DNA of 64,000 nt, from the NCBI GenBank assembly GCA_027493615.1, contig JAOSKK010000034.1, forward strand, positions 124,001 to 188,000. The letters are read 5' to 3'. Shown one piece after another: positions 1 through 10,322 of this stretch. A program made the position numbers and the translations under genes. Numbering within the stretch: position 1 is the first letter of the stretch; every line of letters starts with the position of its first letter. The notes beneath the pieces are model-generated. The model saw only the letters and a list, made by a program, of their open reading frames with translations, ran no database searches and was not told where the DNA came from. This stretch comes from Verrucomicrobiota bacterium (GTDB lineage Bacteria > Verrucomicrobiota > Verrucomicrobiia > Limisphaerales > J093).

Positions 1-7
1 AATTGGG

Positions 8-60
8 AGGAGGGAAACGCTCCATGAACCTGTGGTGCGGGCGTCCCGCCTGCACTGCCA
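8..60 (+). repeat. dispersed GTGCGGGCG hairpin repeat (copy 1)
   Basis: A short palindrome, GTGCGGGCG-TCC-CGCCTGCAC, lies at 35-55, preceded by a conserved lead (gaggga..cgctcc.tgaacctgtg). The same lead and palindrome recur near 6.1, 10.3, 14.0 and 22.9 kb (the last on the other strand), always between genes. An open frame runs through it into the following gene, but this is a property of the repeat and not coding. Confidence 0.8.
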
Positions 61-172
61 ACGCCCATGGTCGCCGGGCAGGGCCCCGGACGCCAAGGGA
101 TCTCTCCACCTTCGGCCGGTTACCGAAAAGGTTCGTCAACCCCGGGGGCACCGTCCATTCTCTCCCCGTCGT

Positions 173-1114
173 ATGGACCCCGAGAACGCGCCCGAGTCGA
201 CCTATGAGCCGTCTCCAGAATTCGTCCGCGCCCTGGCGGCCGCCAACGAGCCTGTCACCCATGCGAACGCGAAGCAACATGAGGCCGCGGCCCTGAGGGC
301 GGTTCTGGAGGCCGGGCGGATGATGGAGGAACACCCTTCACCCGACCGCCACCTCGACGAGGAACTCACCAGGCAACTGGGAGCGCACCAGTGGGCCGCC
401 GCAATCACCTGTTACGAGCAGCTCATTACGGCCGCCACCACGCGAGGTGAGCAGGGGCTGGTGATGTGCCACCAGTTGCATTTGAGTCATCTGCTGGCCG
501 CGTTGGGCCATCACGAGGCCGCGCTGAAAGCCGCGCGAGCGGCGACTGCCGTGGCCCGGCAGTTCGACCGAGCGTACGCCGCGGTTTGCCTCGCGCTGGA
601 AAGCGAGGCGAGGTGCCTGCTGGACTGTCAGGATCCCGCCGCTGCCCTCGCCTGCACCCAGGAAGCCCTCCAAGTGGTCGGGTCCGAGCCCATCGCCCAA
701 ACCTCGCGAGCCCGACTTCTGATCCTGCGGAGCCGTTGCTCTCTGGCGCTGGGTGACCTGACGACCGTCGAGTCGGACCTCGCCGAAGCGTGGCCGCTCC
801 TGGACCCGTTGCGAGACAGCCTGCTGCTGGCGGGTGTCCAAGCCGCGCTGGCCGGGTGGCACGAAGTCCGCGCCCAATGGCACCGCGTCCGCGGTGAACT
901 CCCGGCGGCCCTCCTACACCAGCGGCTGGCCTTGAGCCGGCGAAGGATGGTGCATGCGGCCCCTCAGCTTCAACACCATGTGACTGCGCCGTCTCTGGTC
1001 GGGACCCTGAACTCTCTTGCGCAACTCCTGGAGGAAGCCGGGGAACAAGGCCAAGCCGCCGAAGCCCGCCGGGAAGGTGAAAGCCTGCTGCGCGAACTGG
1101 ACCTGCCGGCGTAG
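173..1114 (+). CDS. TPR-like helical repeat protein, hypothetical
   Basis: The product is 313 residues starting MDPENAPESTYEPS. I chose the ATG at 173 because the upstream in-frame part (from about 32) is the dispersed hairpin repeat read through. From about residue 80 the sequence is Ala/Leu-rich paired helices of about 35-40 residues with TPR-like spacing (for example AITCYEQLITAA, HEAALKAARAATAVARQ, PAAALACTQEALQV, LNSLAQLLEEAGEQ). No catalytic motif, signal peptide or membrane segment is visible, so it is probably a cytoplasmic scaffold-type protein. The family is not identified. The downstream gene is separated by about 400 bp. Confidence 0.6.
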   Translation: MDPENAPESTYEPSPEFVRALAAANEPVTHANAKQHEAAALRAVLEAGRMMEEHPSPDRHLDEELTRQLGAHQWAAAITCYEQLITAATTRGEQGLVMCHQLHLSHLLAALGHHEAALKAARAATAVARQFDRAYAAVCLALESEARCLLDCQDPAAALACTQEALQVVGSEPIAQTSRARLLILRSRCSLALGDLTTVESDLAEAWPLLDPLRDSLLLAGVQAALAGWHEVRAQWHRVRGELPAALLHQRLALSRRRMVHAAPQLQHHVTAPSLVGTLNSLAQLLEEAGEQGQAAEARREGESLLRELDLPA

Positions 1115-1159
1115 CGGTTTCTGCGGCGAGGCGTCGAACACCGCGTCAGTTGAACCAGC

Positions 1160-1291
1160 TTAAAGCGTTCGGGCGTCGAGTTCCCGCAGGAGCGCGGCGA
1201 CTGGAAGCGCCTCGATCCCGTCGTCGGTGCGAAAGGGACGGGCGCCCAGAAACATCACGCACCGAGATGGATACGGGTGCAGCGCAACCAT
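1160..1291 (-). CDS. small ORF, 43 residues, hypothetical
   Basis: This is an ATG-initiated frame, MVALHPYPSRCVMFLGARPF, ending LLRELDARTL. Its composition is protein-like (hydrophobic and charged residues well mixed, no Arg/Gly/Pro bias of the shadow frames around it). There is no clear Shine-Dalgarno and no family recognised. It could be the C-terminal remnant of a longer decayed gene. It lies alone in the 400-bp gap before the lactonase gene. Confidence 0.3.
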   Translation of the reverse strand: MVALHPYPSRCVMFLGARPFRTDDGIEALPVAALLRELDARTL

Positions 1292-1522
1292 GGCGTCGCT
1301 TTTACCGGAAATATGACGCCGTGACAACACCCCGTCCCCAAGCTCCGTCGCGGAACCGGCCTCAGCCTTGCCGCAAAGAAGCGCAAAAGCCGCAAGCGAT
1401 CCCGATCTTGAGCCTTCTGCGCCTTGTCGCGGCTCCAGGGTCCAGCGTCTTCATTGCGCTGCAGACAGGATAGGGAATCGGATTGACGCCCGGGAACCCC
1501 CGATGGAGCCTCGCGCATGCCT

Positions 1523-2427
1523 ATGAAAACCCGATTTCTGTCTCTGCTCGCCCTGACGGTCGCAGTGTCGGCTTGGGGGCGCAGGCACCCAGGCAGATCA
1601 AGGTGGGCGAACAGCCCGAGAGCGTCTGTCGCGGCTTCGACGGCAAACTCTACGTCACCATCATCGGCGGCGACGTGCCCGGGGACGGCGCGATCCACGT
1701 CGTCGACGGCGACCGTGTGTCCGTGTTCGCGAAGGGGTTGAACGCACCCAAAGGCATCGCTTTCGTGGGCGGCTTTCTGGTCACGGCCGACGAGACAGAC
1801 GTGTGCAAAATCGACGCCCAAGGCCAGGTCAGCCGCCTGGCCGGGGCGAAGGACTTCCCCCAGCCGGTCGAGTTCCTCAACGACGTCGCCGCCAGCCTCG
1901 ACGGCCGCGCGGTCTATGTCACCGACATGAGCCTGCCGGGCCCCATGCTGGATCCGTCCAAGGAACGCACCCTGTGGGCCCTGGACAGTCCCCAGGCCCG
2001 GGCGTTGCCGGCCAAAGGCTGCGTCTATCGCGTGGGTCTCGATGGCAAGGTGAGCCTCGTGGTGCCCCCGGGCGACCCGCGCCTGCGCTTTCCCAACGGC
2101 GTCACGGTCAGCGGCACAAAGGCGCAGGAGACCCTCATCCTGGGCGACTTCTTCACCGGCAACATCGTGTCCTGGCGCAACGGCACGCTCGAAGTCCTGA
2201 CCACCGGCCTGCGCGGCGCGGACGCCGTGGAGGTGGAGGGCGACGTCATCTACGTCTCGAGCTGGACCCTCGGCAAGGTCTGGGCCCACGACCGGACCAC
2301 GGGACGGACCCGGGTGCTGCTCGAAGGCCTGACGACCGCGGCCGACTTCTTCCACGACCGCGAACACCGCCAACTGATCATCCCCGACATGATCGCCGGC
2401 ACGCTGACCTTCCTGCCGCTCGAGTGA
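1523..2427 (+). CDS. secreted SMP-30/gluconolactonase-like beta-propeller protein (one frame break)
   Basis: The signal peptide is MKTRFLSLLALTVAVSA followed by a GAQA-type cleavage site. Mature repeats have the SMP-30/gluconolactonase pattern: GFDGKLYVTIIGG, GAIHVVDGDRVSVFAKGLNAPKG, LNDVAASLDGRAVYVTDM, FPNGVTVSGT, ILGDFFTGNI, and a final PDMIAGTLTFLPLE. Such proteins are periplasmic six-bladed propellers, often lactonases or sugar-acid-binding proteins; the substrate cannot be told. The leader is in one frame and the mature part in another. The break is in a run of G at about 1575-1579 (one G missing restores VSAWGAQAPRQIKVGEQ). A second ATG at 1517 is also possible. Confidence 0.75.
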
Positions 2428-2628
2428 CCTGACCCCCGGGAACCCACACACAAGCTCGTCAACGGACCGTTCGGGCCGGGGAGATGAGAGCGACCGCCTC
2501 CGGGTAACAGCAGGCTCAAGCCGGGGCCCCGGCCGGCGAAAGGCCCGCTGTAGAGGGACATTCACCCTCCACCCCCATCACAAGCCCCGTGTCGCCCCAC
2601 GTCGAACGCGATCCAACGAGGATCATAG

Positions 2629-2658
2629 TTGACATTGGTTTGCCAGCGGGCGTAAACG
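2629..2658 (+). promoter_or_regulatory. candidate sigma-70-like promoter
   Basis: TTGACA at 2629-2634 and TAAACG at 2653-2658 are separated by 18 bp, about 40 bp before the start codon at 2697. The -35 is perfect, the -10 is poor. The local region is also AT-richer than its surroundings. Confidence 0.3.
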
Positions 2659-2696
2659 AACACATTCAAACATCACACCGAACAGATCCCTGACGC

Positions 2697-5600
2697 ATGA
2701 AGGCGATCCGACCCCACACGACGCGAGCTGTTGCGCTTCCGCCCACGGCCCGTCCACCCGCGACCCGTTCACGCGCAACGCCCGCCGGCGCACTGGCCCG
2801 GTGCATGACTTGCGGCTGGCTGGTGACCCTGCCGCTCCGGCTGTCCGCCGCCGAACCTGCCTACCCCACCGCCGTGCTCGCCGACAGCCCGGCCGCGTAT
2901 TGGCGGCTCAACGAGACCCGTGCGATCACGGGGGAACTCGTCGCCGCCGATGCCTCCGGCCACGACCACTCCTTCGCCTACCAACCCACGCCGACGCGGA
3001 CGGGCACCAGCCCAGATGAAGGACCGCGTCCGCCGGAGTTTCCGGGGTTCACCAGCGACAACGCCGCTCCGACGCTGGTCGGGGGCCGCTTGTGGCCAAT
3101 GACGGTTACGTGGGCCGGCCCACGGGCGTGCTCGCGGGCCAGAACGATTACACGGTGGAGATGTGGTTCCGACGCGGCCCGGTGGGGACGCTCGGAGTCT
3201 ACCTGTATCACCGCAGTGACTTCGATGCGCCCAGCAACACCGGGGATTACCTGGGCCTCGTGCAGAACGGGGACTTCGTCTACCTGTTCATCTACGACGG
3301 CACGCCGGGCACGGGTGTGAACGGGTTCGGGTTCACCGACATCTGGGCCGACTCGTGGAACCACGTCGCGCTGGTGCGCGAGGGAGAGAACGTGACGGTC
3401 TACCTGAACGGTCAGGTCGAAATCCCCGCCACCTACATGCCGCCGCGGGAAGGCACCAAGTGGACGGATGGCTCCTGGGCATTCGGCGGCCGCTCGGACG
3501 TGCCCGCGCTCAACCAGCGGTTCAACGGCAACATCGACGAGATCGCGGTCTACCCGAGCGCCCTCAGCGCCACCGCCATCGAAGCCAACTTCAGCGCCGC
3601 GACCCGGGCCGGCGGGCGCTATCATGAAGCGGTTCTGGCCAGGAATCCCGAGGCCTATTGGCGCCTCAACGAAACGGCCGTCGTCGTGGGCACCGATACC
3701 GCCGCCGACGCGACGCCCGGCAATCATGGTTTCCCCTACCAGACCAACTACCGTTCCGGCACGGGCACAGAAGTCGGACCGCGCCCGCCGGTGTATGCCG
3801 GATTCGAGGGCACCAACAACGCTCCCACGATGCCAGGCACCGGCTACCTCGGGGTGGCCAGCGGGGTGTTGCCCGATGCTAACGACTACACGGCGGAGCT
3901 GTGGTTCCGGCGGGGACCCGTCGGCAGCATCGGAGCCTATCTGTATCATCGCAGCGACCTCGATGCGCTCACCAACACCGGCGATTACCTCGGGCTCTGG
4001 CCGGCCGGCCGCAACGTCACGCTGTTCGTTTACGACGGCGGCGCCGACATCATCGCGGCCGGGCGGACGGAGATTGTCACCAATCGGTGGTACCACGTGG
4101 CCCTGGTGCGGCAGGGCGAGGACGTGACCGTGTATCTCGACGGTCAGGTCGAAATCGCCGCGGCGCGCATGCCGCTGCGCGAAGGCACCAAATGGACCGA
4201 CGGTACCTGGGCCTTCGGCGGGCGCACGGACCAACCGGCGTTGGCCCAGCATTTCGCCGGCGAGATCGATGAAATCGCGATCTACCCCCAGGTCCTCGAC
4301 CGCACGACCGTGCTGCGGCATTTCAACGCCGCCTTTGTCACGCCCACCTACGCCAACGCGCTGCTCGTCGATGCCCCGGTCGCGTACTGGAAGCTCGACG
4401 AAACCCGGCCGGCCGGCGCCACGGACGCCATCGATGCGTCGGGTCACGGGCATGGATTCACCTATCACGCCACGCCCACCCGGACGGGGACGGGCACGGA
4501 TGTCGGGCCGCGGCCGCCGGAGTTCCCTGGCTTCGAAGCCAGCAACAGCGCGCCGACACTCTACGGGGGCCGTTGACCGCCACCGATGGCTACCTCGGCT
4601 TCGCGTCGGGAGTCCTGAACGACGTGTACGACTACACCATCGAGATGTGGTTGCGGCGGGGCGCAGTCGGCAGCATCGGCGCCTATCTCTATCATCGCAG
4701 CGACCTCGACGCCCTGGACCACACCGGGGATTACGTGGGGATCTGGCCGGCGGGCGGCGGTGCCAATCTCTTCCTCTATGACGGCGGTGCCGACGTGATC
4801 GCCACCGGCCCGACCGTCCTGGACACCGCGGCGTGGTATTATGTTGCCGTCCAGCGCGAGGGCGATTTCGTGACGGTGTATCTGAACGGCGAGATCGAAA
4901 TCCCGGCCACCTACATGCCGCTGCGTGAAGGCACCAAGTGGTCGGACGGAACGTGGGCGTTTGCTGGCCGGACCGACATGCCCGAACTGGCCCAGCGTCT
5001 CGACGGCAACCTCGACGAGATTGCGATCTACAACCGCGTGCTCAGCCCGTCCGTGTTGCAGGCGCACTATGCCGCGGCCACCGGATCCGCCGGCAACTAC
5101 GCTGCGACGGTTCTGGCAGATCAACCAGAAGCCTACTGGCGCCTGGAGGAACCCCAGGCCATGGGAGGCGAAGTGGCCCTGGACGCCTCCGGCAACGGCA
5201 ACGACTTCACCTATCACAAGGCCCCCTCCCGCACCGGTGAGGGAGACGACATCGGCCCCCGCCTTCCCCTGTTTGCCGGCTTCCCGGACGACAACCGCAG
5301 CCCGAGCTTGACCGGAGGCCCGTTGATCGCGACCGACGGTTACCTGGGCATCCCCACGGGCGTGGCGTCCGGCACCAATGACTACACCATCGAACTGTGG
5401 TTTCGGCCGACGGCCCTGGGCGATCTGGGTGCCTACCTCTATCATCGCCGGGATCCGGCCGCGCCGAGCAACACCGGCGATTACCTCGGCCTGACCCGCG
5501 ACGGAGGCGTCATCAAGCTCTTTGTCTACGACGGCGGGGCGGCGGCCAACGCCCTGGGCGTCAGCCCCATCACGCTGGGTCAATGGCATCATGTGGCCCT

Positions 5601-6051
5601 GGCACGCGCCGGCAACACCGTCACCGTCTACCTCAACGGCGCCGTGGACATTCCCGCCACCTCCGTGCCGCCTCGCCCGGGCACGCAATGGACCGCTGGG
5701 ACCTGGGCGTTCGGAGGCCGCAACGACCAGCCCGCACTGCCCCAGCGCTTCACCGGCAACCTGGACGAGATCGTGATCTTCGACGCTCCGCTGAGTCAGG
5801 AGAGGATCCTGGCACACTACCGCGCCGCGGCGGTCCAGACCGGCGGCACGGCGCTGGCGATTGAGCTCAGCGCGGGCAACGTCGTGATCTCCTGGCCCGC
5901 CACGCCGGACAGCTTCGTCCTGGAATCCAGTCCCGGCCTTGCACCCGCGAACTGGGTGCCGGTAAGCGCGACAGTGGTCGATGAAGGCGGCCTCCGTAAG
6001 GTGACCTTCCCGCCCGGCGCCACCCACGAGTTCTTCCGGCTGCGTCGCTGA
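2697..6051 (+). CDS. secreted protein with four LamG (concanavalin A-like) repeats
   Basis: About 1118 residues once two frame breaks are repaired. It has a long N-region, a hydrophobic stretch ending RLSAAEP, then four repeats of about 270-290 residues. Each opens with VLA(D)xPxAYWRLxET and continues with DASGHxHxFTYHxxPxRTGT, GxxNDYTxEMWFRRGPVG, LYHRSDxDAxxNTGDYLGL, WxHVALVREGxxVTVYLNGQVEI and GNIDEIAIYPxxLS, which is the LamG/jelly-roll pattern for binding glycans. The C-terminus carries the WPxxPDSFVLESS...FFRLRR module seen in other secreted proteins here. Breaks at about 3090 and 4574 lie in the identical context GGGGGCCG at the same position of two repeats, and one added C restores GGPL in both. 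Likely cell-surface or secreted; ligand unknown. Confidence 0.8.
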
Positions 6052-6082
6052 CATGAAGACAACCCTTTGCCAACTCCTGGAC

Positions 6083-6205
6083 CCTGCGGTGCAGGCGTCT
6101 CGTCTGCCCCGGAACCTGTGGTGCAGGCTTCCAGCCTGCAGCCTCCCCGGTTCGCAGTGGTGGTGCAGGCTTCCAGCCTGCAGCCTCCGGGGATACGGGA
6201 CCCGG
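6083..6205 (+). repeat. dispersed hairpin repeat, three tandem copies
   Basis: Three copies of the tgGTGCAGGC-family palindrome occur (GTGCAGGCGTCTCGTCTGC, then twice TGCAGGCTTCCAGCCTGCA). The stem changes from GGCG/CGCC in other copies to GGCT/AGCC here, which keeps the pairing. An aggaacagggcgcttccc tail at about 6218-6235 belongs to the same composite element. Confidence 0.75.
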
Positions 6206-6214
6206 TGCAGGTCC

Positions 6215-7071
6215 ATGAGGAACAGGGCGCTTCCCATATACCCCCGGTTCCCCCGACCCGGCGCGGGGGCGAGCATCGCACGCACCGGTCACCCTTCCGG
6301 GCAGGTCACAAGCAGCCCGTCGCGGGATTCACCCTGATCGAACTGCTCGTGGTCATCGCGATCATTGCGATCCTGGCCGGGATGCTCCTCCCGGCCCTGG
6401 GCCTGGCCAAGGAGAAAGCCAAACGCTCCAACTGCGTGGGCAACCTCCGCCAGCTCTACATCGCCAACGCGCTTTACATGGATGACTTCCGGGACCGCTT
6501 CATCACCCTCAACGCGCCGGGCGCGCCCGGCGACCCCAACGCGGGCGCGGTCGAGACGTACCACCGCTGGGCGGGCAAGCGCGGCATCGACGATTTTGAT
6601 TTTACCGACCGGCCGCTCAACCCGTATGTGTTCGCCCGGCAGATGGTCACCACCAACGACAACGAGGGGATCTACCGGCTGTTTCGTTGCCCCAGTGACA
6701 CCGGCTCAAAGAAGGGGCGCTGGCCCTACGACGAACTGCCGACACTCTTCCACACCCAGGGCATCAGCTATCGCTACAACAGCAGCGCCATCGACAACGA
6801 CGGCACCAAGGGACTCTGGAACAAGCGGTCCAGCGATGTCCCGAACCCGAGCCGGGTCATCCTGATTCACGGCGAACCGTTTGTCGTCTACGGCTTCAAA
6901 TGGATGGGCGCGTGGCCCCTCCCCGCCACCTATGCCTATTGGCATCACAAGAAACAACTCGGCTGGGCCAACATCATGTTCGTGGACGGTCATGCGCAGT
7001 ACCTCCAGGCCACGCACAACAAACCCGACTTCCAGCACGGACCCAACTGGACGGTTGTGTATAGCGATTAG
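6215..7071 (+). CDS. type II secretion/pseudopilin-like protein with prepilin N-terminal methylation motif
   Basis: The prepilin signature GFTLIELLVVIAIIAILAG is at 6328-6384, preceded by a basic leader, and followed by LLPALGLAKEKAKRSNC. It would be cut after the Gly by a prepilin peptidase and inserted in the inner membrane. The C-terminal half has WHHKKQLGWANIMFVDGH, the H...DG motif of the large prepilin-like families of Verrucomicrobiota and Planctomycetota. The start is uncertain: ATG 6215 gives MRNRALPIY and needs one base added in the C-runs at about 6241-6256 to join the main frame. These families are present in many copies per genome, and a pilus role is not established. Confidence 0.7.
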
Positions 7072-7107
7072 CCAGGGGACCACACTCGCTCCCCATCCTC
7101 CACTCCC

Positions 7108-10042
7108 ATGAACGAAACCATTGCCCAAGGCTCGCTCATTCCTCACCTGCCGTCGGCCCGGCCAGCGTCATGGCTCGGTGTCGCCACTGCCCTGCTGCTT
7201 CTCCAACTGCCGACCGCCCGGGCCGCAGACCGGGTGTTTCGCGCCGGCGCCTTCGCCGTGGACATCACGCCCACGAACTTCCCGGTCATTGTCAACGGCG
7301 GTTTCCTGGCGTCCACCGCCACCCAGGTTCGGGAACCGCTCCACGTGCGCTGCCTCGTGCTCGATGACGGCGAAACCCGCGTGGGGCTGGGCATCATCGA
7401 TACCTGTCTCATCCCGCGCGATCTGGCGGACCAGGCCAAGGCCCTGATCCACGACGCCACCGGCCTGCTGCCTGAACGCGTCTTGTTGGCCGCCACCCAC
7501 ACCCACTTCGCGCCCTCTCTCATGCAGGCGCTTGGCACTCCCCGGATCCGCACTACCCGGCCTTCTTGTTGCCGCGCGTGGTCGAGGCGTTCCGCGGGGC
7601 GGTCGATCGCCTGACCCCGGCGCGCATTGGCTGGGGCCGGGCCCCGGCTCCCGACCACACCCACACCCGCACTTGGATCCGACGACCGGACCGGGTGGAC
7701 ACAGATCCCTTCGGCGAACGGACGGTCCGCGCCAACATGCACCCGGGCCACCGGAATCCGGACGCCATCGGGCCTTCCGGGCCACCGGATCCCGACCTGT
7801 CGGTGATTGCCATCCAGACACGGGACGGACGCCCACTGGCAGTCCTGGCGAACTACGCCATGCATTACCACGGCGGCAGCGGCCCCGTGTCGTCCGACTA
7901 CTTCGGCCTGTTCGCCGAAAAGATCCAGCGGCTCGTGGATCCCGCCGGGTCGGCGCCGGGCTTCGTGGGCATCATGTCCCAGGGGTTCAGCGGCGATCAG
8001 CACTGGATGGACTACAGCAAGCCCGCCCAGGCGATCAGCATGGATCGGTATGCCGAGGACCTCGCGCAGCGCGCCCACGAAATCTGCCAGAGCATTGCCT
8101 ACCAGGATTGGGTGCCGCTCGCGATGCGTGATCGGGACCTGCCCCTGCCGGTGCGGATGCCGGCCCCCGAACGCCTGGCCTGGGCCCGCGAGAAGGTGGC
8201 TTCGATTGGTGACCGTCTCCCGCAGAACATCCCGGAGGTGTACGCGCGCGAGCAGCTCTGGCTCGAGGAGAACCCCATCGTGAACGTCAAGCTGCAGGCC
8301 CTCCGCCTCGGGGAACTCGGCCTCACGGCTGTCTCCGGCGAGGTGTTCGCCATCACGAGCCTGAAGCTGAAGGCGCAGAGCCCCCTGCCGATGCTGGTCA
8401 ACCTCGAACTGGCAAACGGCGAGGACGGCTACGTCCCGCCCCCGGAAGTGCACAAGCTCGGCGGCTACAACACCTGGGCCTGCCGGACCGCCTGCCTTGA
8501 AGAACAGGCCGAACCCAAGATCGTCGAGACCCTGCTCGGGATGCTGGAAGACGTCACCGGCCGGCCCCGTCGCCCGCTCGAACTCTCGCATGGCCCCTAC
8601 GCGCAATCCGTCCTTCTGGCGGAACCCCTCGCGTACTGGCGCATGGAGGAATTCGTGGCTCCCGCGGCGCGGGACGCCACCCGCCATCAGCGAACCGCCC
8701 GCTACGAGGATGGCGTGGTGTTCTACCTGGACGGGCCGGCCTCGCCAGCGTTCTCGGGGGCGCAGACCGACAACCGCGCGCCGCACTTTGCCGGCGGCCG
8801 CATGATGGCGCCGCTCCCGCACCCGGGTGAGCAGGCCAGCGTTGAGCTGTGGTTCTGGAACGGCCTGCCAGCGCGGATCCGCGGAGTCACCGGGTACCTC
8901 TTTGAATGGGGCGACCGGTTGGCAATCGGCGGCACAAACGAGGCGGCCGGTTGCCTCGTGCTGTCGAGCGCCGGCCATCCCCGAACGCTCACGGGCACCA
9001 CGTCGCTACCGCTGAAGCAATGGACCCACGTTGCCTTCACCCGCGACCGGTCCGAGGTGGTCGTGTACGTGAATGGCCAGCCGGAGATCATCGGCGAACT
9101 GCCGCCGCCGCGACCGGCCGATGCGGCGTCCCTGTACATCGGCGGTGCGAGCGAGCCAGCCCACAGCTTCGAAGGCAAGCTGGATGAAGTCGCGGTGTTT
9201 GACCGCACCCTGGGCGCCGCCGAAGTGCTCCGTCGCGTGCAACTGGCCGCGTTCGAAGTGCCGGGAACTCTGCTGGCCAAAGTCCCGCCCGATCCGTCGG
9301 GAATCTACTCGCAGGCCCTGCTGGGCACGCGACCGCAGGCCTATTGGCGGCTCGGTGAAAACGGGTTCGGCGGACGCCAGGCTCTGGACAGCACCCCGGC
9401 GGCCCGGCACGCGACCTACGAGGAAGACATCGAGTTGTACGACCTGGGGATACCAGCACCCGCCTTCACCTCGGGGCAGGCCACCAACCACGCCGCGCGA
9501 TTCGCCGGGGACGGTTGCGCGGCCTCATGAAAGGGCTGGGCTCGGCCTACTCGGTTTCGTTCTGGTTCTGCAATGACCGCCCCAACAACGTCGCCCCGGT
9601 CACCGGCTACCTGTTCTCGCGTGGGCCGGACGCCGCGCAGGGTGCGCCGGGCGACCATCTCGGCATCGGCGGCACCCACATGGATCACCTGGGTCGGCTC
9701 CTCTTCTACAACGGCAACGCCCTGGGCCAGGTGCTTGTGGGCCGGACAATCGTGCGCCCCGGCACCTGGAACCACGTGGTCCTGGTTCGCGAGGGACAAA
9801 AAGTACAAGTCTATCTCAACGGGCAACTCGACTTCGCCGGTGAAGTCGATGTCAGCCCTGCCGCCGCGTCTGAGGAACTCTTCCTGGGCGGCCGCAACGA
9901 CAACTTCGCCAACTTCAGCGGCCGGATCGACGAGGCGGCCGTCTACGATCGCGCCTTGTCCCCCGAGGAGATTCGCCGGCTGCACGCGACCGCCCTGAAC
10001 CCACCCGCCTCCGCCGGCACTTCGAACACCTCCACCCAATAG
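7108..10042 (+). CDS. secreted neutral ceramidase-like hydrolase with two C-terminal LamG domains (two frame breaks)
   Basis: About 978 residues. The signal peptide is MNETIAQG...LLLLQLPTARAA. Residues about 35-480 have the neutral/alkaline ceramidase-like pattern: GAFAVDITP near the start, LAATHTHFAPSL (metal-binding HTH), NYAMHYHGG and GIMSQGFSGDQHWMDY. Two LamG domains follow (AYWRMEEF...VELWFWNGLP...LDEVAVFDRTL and AYWRLGENG...VSFWFCND...RIDEAAVYDRALS). By family it would cleave amide bonds of ceramide-like lipids, but many members here have unknown substrates. Breaks at about 7543 (C4, one C missing gives GTPPDPHYPAFLLP) and about 9511 (G4, one G missing gives RFAGGRLRGLMKGLG). The gene lies directly downstream of the pseudopilin gene. 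Confidence 0.7.
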
Positions 10043-10246
10043 AGCCCCATGAACACTGCCATGCCCGATCCCCGGCCCCTCCGTGAACCGCGCACGAAAA
10101 GCGGGGGTGAACCCCCGCACTCCAGACGCTGCGCGACGGGCGCAGCCCGTCCGTTCCGCGCGAAGCGTGTGGCATGCGTCCGGTTTACCGACGCATTCAG
10201 GTTCAGGGTTACCGAGCAGGCCCGCAAGGAACAGGCCGCTTCCCAC

Positions 10247-10322
10247 GCCCCTGTGGTGCGGGCTTCCAGCCTGCGCCTGCACGCCCCCTGTGGTGCGGGC
10301 TTCCAGCCTGCACCTTCCGCAG
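10247..10322 (+). repeat. dispersed hairpin repeat, two copies
   Basis: Two copies of ccctGTGGTGCGGGCTTCCAGCCTGC, preceded by the composite tail gcaaggaacaggccgcttccc at about 10208. The stem is of the GGCT/AGCC type. Confidence 0.75.

Noticed and set aside
32..172. N-terminal extension of the TPR-like gene
   Set aside because: The extension is the dispersed hairpin repeat (VRASRLH reading) and is shared by unrelated genes.
1255..2565. Long minus-strand open frame opposite the lactonase gene
   Set aside because: High-GC shadow of the sense gene: Arg/Ala/Gly/Val-rich, no motif, and the sense strand has a clear family match.
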